From Clavulina sp. PMI_390 (Eukaryota > Basidiomycota > Agaricomycetes > Cantharellales > Hydnaceae): a stretch of 30,210 bases of DNA. A model generated the notes under the pieces. It was not told the origin of the DNA. It saw only the letters and a program-made list of their open reading frames with translations, and made no database searches. A program made the position numbers and the translations under genes. Below are positions 20,470-30,210 of the stretch, in pieces; the first letter of the stretch is position 1; every line of letters begins with the position of its first letter. The stretch covers positions 8,782 to 38,991 of the forward strand of contig WIDE01000164.1 of assembly GCA_015039315.1 (NCBI GenBank). The letters are read 5' to 3'.

Positions 20470-23200
20470 TGCTTATAGCAGTGCATCAGATGAAAACATT
20501 GTTGGTGGAGTAGTGGTTATATGGGTTGCAGTGAGTAGCAAAGCGGACTCATGAGCAAGAGCTGGGTGAGATGTCAAGTTGGTCAGAGCCCGGAGAGTCT
20601 TGATAGGCATCACCAGAGTTAGGTCCCAGGGAAATGTGCATGAAATAGTAACCAAAGGGTTGGTGAGTAACGCCAAAGTAGAACAATGCAGAGCACAAGG
20701 AAATTGGCTAGTCACATACAAAGAGTATGGTCTTTAGATTCGCGTTTCTATTTGCCACCCGGCTCTCCGCTTCTTCTGATGGGTACCCCTCATCTGCATC
20801 CACCTGCATTGCGCTGGCCATGCCCGAACCAATGACAGAAGCAAATAGGCTCGCGAGGTCCGGGATCATGGAGCAGACCAGGCGTGCGGTCTCCTCGCGC
20901 GCAGTGAGGTTCTGCAGCATAGTACTGGCAATGACACGGATAGAGGCCTGCGTATGGGTGATAAGCCTATAAGCACGAGACCGTAAAGAACAGTGTTAAT
21001 TGAAGGTTCGGTAGAAAGATAATGGGATGGGGGATCGGCTGACCATTGGAAGTAGTCCCAGCCAATACTATCCAGGACCCTGCGAGTTTCGGCCGAGCCA
21101 GCATGGAACAAGTAGTTTTGCATGAGCCATGTTGCATATTGAAGAATGCTGCCTGTAGGATCTTCCTCCTCCGAGATCCTCACGCGAGCGCGAATGTGTT
21201 TGAAGGCAGGAGAAGATATGTTTTGCTGAAGGGGAACGGAGACGGCAAGGAGAACAGCGCGATACATCAACGGTCGAGGAAAGCAGGGGACTCGTGAAGA
21301 GTCACTTACTAGTTGCGTCGACGCATCATTATTTGACTATGGCGCGATGCAATTCAATAGAACGAATCATAGCAGAGACGCGCATGAGAACTCACCAGAT
21401 TCGCCAAGGCTTTGAGCACCATGACTATAACACGCTTATCCTCCGCTACTCCAGGCCTGTGGTTCTCCCCAGACTCAGCACCACCAGCGGTACTCGTATC
21501 GTGAAAAACAAGTATATTCAGAAGCAGCCCAACGGCCGCCGAGCCCCCCACGGTTGTATGCATCACGCTCATGCTCCTCGTAAGACTGCGCAAGCACATC
21601 GCCGCACCATGTCGTACTCCAGCCTCGGGGTGCGTGAGGGCATTCAGGATAATCGGGAGCGTGGGGGTGGTGGGATGTGGAGAGAGGGACGATATGGGTT
21701 CGAGATGCGGCACATTGGGGGAATCAAGAGGGCCAATCGCTGATTGGAGTGGGGTAGTCTGGTCTTCCCCACCCATCCACGACTATTCGGGACTGGGTAT
21801 CAACTCAATAAGCAGCTCTAAAAATGCCACGAATCCACCCACAGAGTGCGGCGAAAACTTGGTTATTGCCAGCCAGATGAGCTGATAATCAGCCATATCA
21901 GTCACAGGATGGCGTCGAGTAAACTTGAATAAAGCGCGAGAGAGGGACTGAAGACAAGTGCCCCCTCACCTACGCAATATGAAGCAAGCTCGCTCTCGAG
22001 CCTCAGTGCCGGCGTGAAGATCACTGATAACAGTTGTCGGTACTCGTCCAAGGGGGTCGAAGCGGCAAAGCAATGGATGTGTTGGACTCTCGCGTGGTGC
22101 GCACCATGGTTTTGATATTGAAGGAACCGCGGCGATGCTATGAAAACAAAAACAGATCGATGAATGTTGGCGATCGCGCAAGGTGATTGGGGCGTGCGTC
22201 TTGGATGAGCCGGGGCCATCTGGATCGTATGATACAGGTTGAGTGAAGAAGGGCGGAAGAGAAATAGTGAAGCGAAAAATGTGAGCGCCTTGGCAGGGAC
22301 AGCAGCTGGGAGAAGATATATCATCTGCGGGCAGCTGACTGGATGCTGGCGTGTCTCAATTTGCATAACGTCTGGATCGCCGGCCTAGGTCTAGAGTGTA
22401 GAGAATAAATCGGAGATATGAAGACAGGATCGGAGATCGGAGGCGCGCTTATCGACATGGCGCATATGGATTGCACGAGAGGAAATTGGTTGACAACTAG
22501 CGCTGCGAAGGCCTGTAGCGCAGTCCTATCCTTATCCGATACTATCAAGATTGAATTCGCGGTGAAGTAAATCATCGACCGAGAGCTTGAGTTCATGCGA
22601 GCAAGAGAGAAGGTGACAGCGGACATCCATCGACACTCCCCTGCCTCGGCGCTCGAACGAGCCGCTATACCACCGATGGTCGACTCGCGCCCACCAGTCC
22701 AGGACATAGCAGCGGTTTCCTCCGGCACCACCACTCAGACTCGTGCCATGTGCTTCACTGGCACCAGTTCCGGTTGAGAAGCTCTCGTGTCCTCTTCGAG
22801 GTCGAACGGGGGACGATGACCTATCAGTAGTGGGGCAGCTGGTGGAGACGAGACGCGTCCATAATGATGATGGAGGCCGGGAGGAACCCAGTTGAATAGG
22901 AGCTGCTGATGGTCTTGCGGATGGTGAGGAAAGGAGGGATGTGAAGAGGAATATGGTGGGTGATTGGACGGCTGGAGGGGTGGGATTGGTGGTGACGGTG
23001 CTTGCTGGGGAAACGATGGGTGGGAGGATGAAGTTGAGCTGGCTCCGGGGTAACAAGGGTGGAGGGGACCCCAGATGATAGGTTTCTAGGTGAGAGTGAG
23101 TGCGAGGCGCTCGAGCCTGGGGGTATGAGAGGCTCACACGCTCCACTAACCACGTCGAATAGCGCATCGACCTTGAACGTTGACGAGATGAAAGTCCTCC
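20470..23200 (-). pseudogene. Armadillo (ARMC8/Gid5-like) pseudogene, copy 3, 5'-truncated
   Basis: Same family and orientation as the gene at 1-1640. It keeps C-terminal parts that copy 2 lacks: REETARLVCSMIPDLASLF (near 20850-20920), YATWLMQNYLFHAGSAETRR (near 21080-21150), and RHGAAMCLRSLTRSMSV followed later by EDKRVIVMVLKALANLV (21400-21630). These match the order of ARMC8 C-terminal repeats. Upstream it retains exon 7 (TLCKLRHASIQSAA near 22330-22370), exon 5 (SQLNFILPP near 23040) and the end of exon 4. Homology stops at about 23199, inside exon 4, so exons 1-3 are gone. Lesions include loss of the exon-7 donor (gtatat to atatat), a stop in the exon-5 segment aligned to SRPWVVRP (SRPSVV-stop), frameshifts in exon 5, and the same loss of the exon-5 donor as copy 2. 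The 3' half is still largely open, so a shortened product cannot be excluded. End positions are approximate. Confidence 0.72.
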
Positions 23201-24480
23201 TGCCCGCCTCAGCAGCAGTAGTTCTGATAATTCATCCCCTTTCTGTTTCTATCGCTAGGCCACCGGCACTTCCAGCTCGCCTCATCATTACTACCGCCGA
23301 CCTTGGCGACCTTGACGACCTTGAACAGATCATGGATGAAGACAAAGCAAAGTCCAGGCAGTTCGATGGCCTGGCGGCACGCGCTCCAATCAACTCATGT
23401 ACCTGGCCAGGAGGCTGCTGTGTGCTCGACGTCACGCTCGCATTTCAACCTTTGTTGCGGTTGTGGGTGTTCCCGCCGCCATCCATCACCAGTCAATCAA
23501 AAGATATGCGATCCCTCAAGCTTCTGATATGTTTCCATTCTCGAGAGAAGCCAATGGTATATCATTTTGTATATACGTGCGCATATCATGTGTGTACAGC
23601 AGGAGAGCCTTCTCAATGGCCAGTCAATATGGGTGATCTCTTTTGAGAACGGAGCTGGGCTCATAAGCAAACTGTGGGGTGAGCAGACGGGGTTAGTATT
23701 GCTCGGCGTGGTCCCATGTTTGCTGATCGTGCACGTTGGTCCACCGCGAGTCGTCGTTGATACGAGCCTGGGCAGCCACGCATGACAAGCTGTGAACAGC
23801 GTGTAGTAGATGTGGTTGCGGATAGGATTTGAGAACTCAATATGATTGCCCTGGAGGAAGCGAGGGCGACGGGAGACAAGTCGAGACATGCGTGGTTGGG
23901 AGTCCTATGAACAACAACAACGCAGCAGTAAGGCGATGAGTGGGATCGTAGTACGGGAAGAGGATAAACCACAAGTGAGGAGTGGACATTATCTTGGTTG
24001 GGTTGTGGGTTACTTCTGAGCTGCATAGTGGGCGCACGTTGGAGACGATTGGGCGGGTGACGGGCCCACCATTCGGGTTGAGACTAAGAGCCGTTCCACC
24101 AGCAGTTGGAATCGTGGCGAGGACAGGGCAGGACGCGTGCCAAACGGCGACTAGGATCAAAGGAGAGGAACTGACAAACAGTGGTGGATTGGGGAGTGAA
24201 ATCTTCGGACACCTCCAGTCAAGCGAGAACTGGTAGCATCGTTGGTAGTGAGGAAGCTCATGCTTGCATGCATGAAGACAGAGCTTAAAAAAGCACTGGG
24301 AAACAATAGAGACGGTGCGCTAAAAAAGAATGATAACGCGGTGCTGGGGCACACAGATGTATTGGTGATGACGATGGGGCGACATAAAGGCGCGAATAAT
24401 GAGCACTCGATTGTGACGTGACTCGAATCACTCACTGGCAATTACCCAGTCGTCCTTGATCATATCCCCAAGAATACATA
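23201..24480. other. Unrecognised segment between armadillo copy 3 and NLR3, coding-like on both strands
   Basis: Starts at the breakpoint where armadillo homology ends. On the plus strand, DLGDLDDLEQIMDEDKAKSR (near 23300-23360) and RISTFVAVVGVPAAIHHQSI (near 23430-23490) read like protein but lie in different frames. On the minus strand, ARINDDSRWTNVHDQQTWDH (near 23705-23770) also looks like real coding sequence. I cannot join either into a gene or name a family. This may be an insertion or the remains of a neighbour of the original armadillo locus. Confidence 0.3.
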
Positions 24481-24939
24481 TTTGGCATCAACTATTTACT
24501 CGTCTCCATACGAAAGCAGCATTTCTTTTGCGGTGACGGTCTCGGAAGCAAACAAGACACTTATCTCTAACATCCTCCACGTCTTCACCATCGTCCTTTG
24601 TCGTGGGCGAGAATGGCTAGGTTCATGCGAATTCGACAGAACTCTATCTCTTCACGCACCTCGCCCGCCGACCTTGCTTTGCATCGCTTAGCGCTGCGGA
24701 TCTATCATCTCTACCCCTTCCTCACCTATACCTGCATTCTGCAAATAGCTAGGCCGACAAGAACAAACCCTCGTTGACCACACTCATCCCATAGCCAGCG
24801 CCACCATATTTATTGCTATACTCACGTCCTCCTCACGATATTCGGGAATACAGAACAGCAGAGACACGGCAGGCTTTTGTGTGTGCTTTCATTTCATACG
24901 TATTCAGGACGGCCCATATATCGATTGCCGATACTCTCG

Positions 24940-25690
24940 ATGCTCGCTGTTACTGAAGCACGCTGCAGCCTCATAATCACAAACAAGAGCGTGCGGACAT
25001 CCAATTAAACCAATTTACCTCTCTCAAACTCTGGCCAGAGACTGATCGATGTAGAGCTGACTCCATTGTTCAAACAAGGATACTACTGGCATCCGCTGTA
25101 GAGGCCCTGGAACGCCTACCTCCTCACCCATTCTCCGCCGTCGCCCGGCTCACTTCCTCTCCCTTCCCTGCTGGGACTTCAATGAGAGAGTACGTCGAGA
25201 CGATCTCTCCCATTATCAGTGTCATTGTTGTTGCAGAGCGCAGGTCTCGTCCAAAGTCATTTTCGTCCCCCCACGTCAGCGCCCACTTACGATTCCGTTG
25301 TCATTGCAACCACACAAACTGGACATGCTCAACACTCACAAGAAGATCCTTCCAAGATACTGTGATGATGATGCACCATGGTGCTCAACCTCACGCCCCC
25401 TCTGGTAAGTCAATCTGGATGTCGGGCCTTGGCTTGCTTGCTAGACCTGACGTCGTGCAAATCACATCATCATGGTTTGCGCCAGGTGCTCGTGAAATGT
25501 ATCCATTGTCCTAAAAGCTTTCCTACGCAATTCATGAAGGTTCGTCCTTCCTAGTCTCTCAGATCGCCTAAAAGCATGCCTGTAACTAACCTTGCCCGCG
25601 AGATTATCACTTTCGCCGCAGTCTCGTCACTGTATCATGGCTGCTTGGAAGACGGGAAGGTCTGGCGTGGACGGCAACACGGGTAAGAGA
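24940..25690 (+). other. Possible decayed or unannotated gene with zinc-finger-like motif
   Basis: One frame is open from about 24956 to 25514 without needing a start (it includes DSIVQTRILLASAVEALERL and SMREYVETISPIISVIVVAE). A plausible intron, 25405 (gtaagt) to about 25442 (ttgctag), would join it to LVKCIHCPKSFPTQFMK at about 25490-25540. A further acceptor near 25620 would give C-x2-C-x12-H spacing as in C2H2 zinc fingers, but the second His is not evident. The gene is not recognised and the structure is speculative. Confidence 0.25.
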
Positions 25691-25699
25691 GGAAAGTGT

Positions 25700-26403
25700 G
25701 ATCCAAATTCTGAGTGGAATGTGTGATCGGTGGCGAGTACGCTACAGCTGGATGTGATTGCGTCAGGCGCCTTGAGGGTATGGTTGCACTCTCAGTTTAT
25801 CTATCAGCTACCATTGCTAGTTATCTTGCTGGATCTGGACCATTCCCGTGGTAGAATGAGGTAGTAATAATAACTTTGTGGATGGTTCCAATCTGTTCCC
25901 TCTTACAACTTGGTTGCTCTCAGGCAATCACTACGGGGGCCAATCGGAGGGAATAGCGTCAGAAGCCTTGAGTATATTATGGGGCTCCCGATCTATCTTT
26001 CACATACCATCACCCGTGACCTCTTTTGTCTGGTATCTCCCCGGCGCACTGGGGTAGCCGATGCGTTTGCGGACTGTTTCAATATCTGCTCCAAAGAGTT
26101 GTTGCTCCACCCTGGACCGTTTGCTGTGTACACAAAGCTAACATTTTTGATGTCCTTGTGGGTCTCAAGGGCTGGGCGAATACACCGCGGTAACTCTTCT
26201 ACCGGATATGTGACTTTGTAGATGGCGGAAAGCCTTTGTCTGAGATAGAGCCGTCCCCCAATCTGCCGTCATCGCGTGCAGTCATAACCCGTACCGCTCA
26301 AGTTGGGGTCATCAATCACGTCATTAGTAGACTTTATTTCCATGCGTCTGTCATTTTCATGATTTATTGAGACTAGTAAGAAGCAAATACATCTATTCGT
26401 CTG
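25700..26403. other. Distal 5' flank of NLR3, no gene recognised
   Basis: About 700 bases with one short plus-strand open frame (25910-26221) that has no recognisable motif. From about 26360 the sequence begins to resemble the NLR2 upstream region ('caaatacatctattcgtct' here against 'aaatacatccacttgtct' at 14632). Confidence 0.35.
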
Positions 26404-26508
26404 AGCCTCGTGTACATTGGCTGTGTTATGCGCGGCGCCTATCACTTCACCCAATCACTTCTTCTCTCGTGGAGATCATACAAATAGTCGCGACTACCAT
26501 TATCAACA
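26404..26508 (+). promoter_or_regulatory. 5' flank of NLR3 conserved with NLR2
   Basis: Aligns with 14640-14761 (gcctcgtgtacattgg, then gcggcgcc, then the ATG context caacaATGTC). It is a probable 5' UTR and promoter inherited with the duplicated module. No TATA box is seen. Confidence 0.45.
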
Positions 26509-29500
26509 ATGTCTCATCACTGCTTCTTTGAAATTGACCGTGAGTCCATCTAGATCTACCTTGTGCATCGAGTGTAAGAGTCTCACCAATCCGACGCCAC
26601 AGAGGCCATTTACCTGGACCCCAAGCTCAAGCGGCGCACATCGTACCGCCTAGCTATTGAATGGAATACACCCGATCTGTCCGGTAAAACTAAGATCTAC
26701 ACGGAGAGTGTGAAATTGAGCGCCAGTGAGCACGGCCTTGAGTGCGTGTGGGTTGCTCCATCAGCAGGCAAATGGTGTGTCAATCGCTTTGTCGGTATCA
26801 GTGCTCCAATCCGTGACCTCTGATGGTCTTTGTTTGAGTAGCCTCTTCACTCGACTTCCGGCTCGTGTTTCCATCGCAGTCCAGCGCCATTCAACTCACA
26901 TCTGGTGGCAGAATATGTCAAGTTTCATGTTTGATTGCTCAATCAATCACCTCACAAAAGGTATGCGCACACAATGCAGTGAATATGCTGCTGCTGTTTA
27001 CCAAGCTCCTTCCTGTCTCTATCTCAGATCTGGCACTCAATCCTCTTTTTGGAAATGGCCAACTCATGCTCAAGGCTGCAGTTGTCAGCAGTCCAGAGAC
27101 TTTGCTGCCTCCTGCTGATGCGCCAAGTGTTGCTACTGCGAAACCAGAGGCTCACAGTAAGTATTGCTGAAGCAACAGCATGCAAGATCTGTCTGCAAAT
27201 TTGATAGCTTCTAAACACTGTTGCATATAGCCATATCCGAACCTCCCATGCCTTCTGAGAACCCTTCTGCAACTGGCTCTGAGCTTCTGTTGCCTGCTCA
27301 TGTTGTAGATGTGGTTAAGGAAGGCACTGCCTCGATTCCTGTCAAGAAACCCACCCCTTTGGTAGACAAAACTGACCAGCTGGCTACCCCCATCACTCAA
27401 ACATTGGCAACAGTGTCCACCATCAGTGACGGCTTTCCTATACTCCTGACTGCCCTTGAGCGCATCATGAAGATTGGGGGAATTATTGCTGAGGTCTGCT
27501 ACAATCCATCAACTATATTGGATGTACAAGTACTCAGCACCATTGTTCAATAAATTATTCTAGGTGCACCCTGTTGCAGCAGCAGCATGGAGTGTGGTCA
27601 ACATTGCATACCAGATCATCCAGAATAACAAGATTCTGGATGATAGTGTGCAGACTCTTGTCTCTGACATGGACAACTGTTGCAAGCTTGCAGAGACATA
27701 TGCATCTAGGGAGGACTATACATCACACAATACTGGGAAGATTGTGCAAGCTCTGCTCATAGAAGTCATTAGTGGAGCTCAGCTCCTCAAAAGATATGGC
27801 CAGGCATCCAAACAAAGTATGTTTATTCCTACCCATAGCCCATTCATACATGCTACTCACCAGTTAATCCCAGGATTCTCAAGTCTTGCAAACTACTTTT
27901 CTGACCTGCAAGATAATGTTAAATCGTGCTCTGACAAGCTCAGGCAACTATGCTCAGAATTATCAGGTCATGCCAATGCTGAGATGGTGGTTGAAATGAG
28001 CAAGATATCCACTGAGATCATGAACAAAATGGGAAGGGTATCTGCTGGGGTAGAGCACCTAGGTATGCTCTTTATATCACATCTCCCATCCTATACTGAT
28101 TGCAAGGGACTTAGTTGCCACTGAGTACTTCCAGAAGTTGGAATATGCCAAAGCAGCTGATAATGCATACCACAGCCATGCTCCTGATTCAAGATGTCTC
28201 CTAGGCACATGTACTGAAATTCTCAGTGCTATTGTCAGCTGGATCTCTGGGGGCAGTCAGCTTGACAGTTCTCCACCCTACCTCAGCTCACTTGTGCCAC
28301 AAAAAAATGTTCTGTGGCTTTGTGGAGTTGCAGGCTCTGGCAAGTCTTCTATTGCCATGTCTGTGGCCAATAGCATAGACAAACTTGCCCCATCCCTTGT
28401 TTGGGGGTTCTATCAATTCTCCAATGCCAACCAGGCAGCACTTGACCCCAAAAAGCTGTTTAGCACACTGGCACTACAGCTAGCAGCACAAAACCAGTAC
28501 CTCTCTGACCAGTTGTTGCAGATCATCAGGAAAGCTAGCCCACAGGACCTCAAGTCACTTAACCTCCAGCAGCACCTTGATACATTCCTGCTCCCTTTGC
28601 TCAGGACTCTGGAGACCTCTACATCTGTGCATCAGGCTGTGATTATTATTGATGCTCTGGATGAGGCAGGAAGTGTCAAAGGACGTTCAGAAGTACTCTC
28701 TGTACTGGCTGGGCTGGGACCAACTTTGCCTCCCAATGTGCAGGTCCTCATTACCTCCCGATTGGAGAATGACATTCACAAGGCACTTGCCCAAGATCTA
28801 GAGCACAGAATAATATTACACATGAACCAAATCCCAAAACCTTCCACAGAAAAGGATATCTTGGAGTATGTCAAGCACATGCTCAAGGATGTGTTTGAAG
28901 CACCAGCCATCCACTATGCCAAGGAACTAACACAGCTTGCAATCAAGTCTGAGGAGTCATTCCAATGGGCATCCACTGCTTGCCTATACATCAGCAATGA
29001 TGATGATGGGGATGCCAGTAATAGTCCTCAAGCAAGGCTAAATGCAGTTCTGGGCTCTCAGCACCATGGACTCTATGAGCTTTACAAAACAGTCCTTGTT
29101 GCCAAGTTTGGACACTCCCCAAAGCCCATGCTATTGAAGTTATTGGGCATGTTTGTGGTAGTGCAGGAGCCACTCTCTGCAGTTGCATACACTCAACTAG
29201 GAATGTCTGAGTGGGATCCTACAATCAAAGACCCCCAAGGAGAGGTCTACCGGCTTGTGCGCCATCTGGCATCCCTGATATCTGGAACAGATGACCCCAA
29301 TCATCTGCTAGTTCCACTGCACACATCTTTCACTGATTTCCTCCAGGACCATTCCAGTGGAGTGTACTGTGTGGATACCCAAGCATCCCAGCTGTTGATA
29401 GCAACTGGCTGTTTGCAAGTGATGCAAAATCCAACCTATGGTTTACATTTCAATATTTGCAAGCTGGAGACCTCCTTCAAACTCAACTCAGAGGTGGAAG

Positions 29501-30210
29501 GTCTTCCAAAATTAGTAGAAAAGTACATAAGGCACACACTTTCATATGCATGCCGCTTTTGGGCTACCCACATAGCAGCACTCACTGTCTTGAGCCCAAA
29601 ACTTGCTGAGAGTATCAGGACCCTGATATCTACATGCCAGCTCTTCTACTGGTTAGAAGTGATGAGCCTAACCAGTGGATCACCATTGAGAACTTTCACA
29701 CTATTAGAAACTAAGGATCAACTGGTATGTGCTCTGTTACTCTATGCTTAGTGGTGGTAATTGAAAAGCTAATAATAAACCATTATCTAGTTACCCATTG
29801 AGCTAATGAAGTGGGTGCAAGAGGTCCACCAATTTGTGTCCTTTTTTGCATTCCCACTTAGTCAGAGTGTGCCTCACATTTACCTGAGTGCTCTCCCTTT
29901 TGTCCCAACATCCTCACCACTATACCCCATTGTTGAGGATTTCCAAGGAATTCTTTCCATCACTTCTGGAGAGATGAAAGCATGGCCTGCACTGAGACAC
30001 ACATTTCAACATGGTGTTGGAACTATGAGTGTAGCAGTGGCTCAAAATCAGTGGTTGGTTGCAGCTGGCATGACAGATGGTAGTATCTGGCTGTGGGATA
30101 TTAGGAGTGGTCAGGGCTACTCAGACAATGGGGAGGCTCTCAGAGGTCATGAATCATCTGTATATTCTATGGCCTTCTCCCCTGATGGCACACTGCTTGC
30201 CTCTGGCTCA
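26509..30210 (+). CDS. NLR3: NACHT-WD40 STAND protein, cut by right edge
   Basis: Predicted exons: 26509-26539, 26603-26774, 26842-26960, 27028-27156, 27231-27493, 27564-27816, 27874-28062, 28115-29724, 29791-30210 and beyond. They give 1062 residues in frame. Exon lengths 31, 172, 119, 263, 253 and 189 equal those of NLR2, and exon 4 is longer (129 against 84 nt). Order: C2-like region (SYRLAIEW, VSIAVQRHS, GQLMLKAAVV), helical region (HPVAAAAWSVVNIAYQII), Walker A GVAGSGKSS, Walker B IIIDALDEAG, ITSRLE, linker with LFYWLEVMSL, then a degenerate first WD40 blade (MTDGSIWLWDIR) and the start of a second at the window end. At the exon 2/3 junction the conserved KR is replaced by W-C. The frame 28138-29751 ends in an intron that I splice out at 29725. 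Function as for the other copies. No inactivating change is seen in the visible part. Confidence 0.87.
27978..28250 (+). repeat. 273-bp tract identical to 16185-16457 (NLR3 copy)
   Basis: NLR3 side of the perfect identity tract spanning the exon 7 end, the 52-nt intron 7 and the exon 8 start. Surrounding exons differ between NLR2 and NLR3 at many sites, so the identity is local. Confidence 0.92.

Larger units (their letters stand above)
1..30210. repeat. Tandem array of three armadillo(-)/NLR(+) modules, about 11.7-kb period
   Basis: Module 1 has the armadillo gene at 1-1640 and NLR1 at 3032. Module 2 has the armadillo pseudogene ending at 12340 and NLR2 at 14762. Module 3 has the armadillo pseudogene ending at about 23200 and NLR3 at 26509. 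Spacing between NLR starts is 11730 and 11747. Orientation is identical in each. Spacers between the divergent genes differ in length (about 1.4, 2.4 and 3.3 kb). Confidence 0.8.

Overview
The window looks like nuclear DNA from a filamentous basidiomycete (Agaricomycetes; a Rhizoctonia/Ceratobasidium-type genome is possible but unproven). Reasons: genes are split by many short introns (about 50-100 nt) with GT-AG borders; there are no bacterial-style operons; and the main genes are fungal NLR (STAND) proteins with NACHT and WD40 regions of the HET-E/NWD type. I assembled the gene models by hand from splice signals, reading frame and comparison between the three paralogues, so exon borders are predictions.

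Layout. (1) 1-1640, minus strand: 5' part of an intact-looking armadillo-repeat gene resembling ARMC8/Vid28/Gid5, running off the left edge. (2) 3032-9086, plus: NLR1, nine exons, about 1845 aa. (3) about 9600-12340, minus: a dead copy of the armadillo gene lacking its 3' end. (4) 14762-20271, plus: NLR2, nine exons, about 1665 aa, with 14 near-identical WD40 blades. (5) about 20470-23200, minus: a second dead armadillo copy lacking its 5' end. (6) 26509 to the right edge, plus: NLR3, complete at its 5' end and cut inside its WD40 region. The stretches upstream of each NLR (1641-3031, 12341-14761, 23200-26508) hold no gene I can name, only scattered coding-like pieces.

The central observation is that the window is a tandem triplication of one two-gene module: an armadillo gene on the minus strand and a divergent NLR on the plus strand, with a period of about 11.7 kb (NLR starts at 3032, 14762, 26509). 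The NLR has been kept open in all three copies while the extra armadillo copies have decayed. Copies 2 and 3 share armadillo lesions, and NLR2/NLR3 are closer to each other than to NLR1, so the array probably grew stepwise. A 273-bp tract identical between NLR2 and NLR3, intron included, indicates recent gene conversion or a very recent exchange.

Each NLR encodes, in order: a short beta-rich (C2-like) N-terminal region, a helical region resembling fungal STAND N-terminal 'Goodbye'-type domains, a NACHT NTPase with clear Walker A and B motifs, a conserved linker, a WD40 array and a conserved C-terminal tail. By analogy with characterised fungal NLRs, the WD40 array would sense a ligand, NACHT would oligomerise and the N-terminus would signal; none of this is shown here. 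The exons coding for the helical-NACHT-WD40 body are strikingly poor in CpG, while the first exons and the flanking armadillo DNA are CpG-rich. No tRNA, rRNA, CRISPR array or transposon was recognised.
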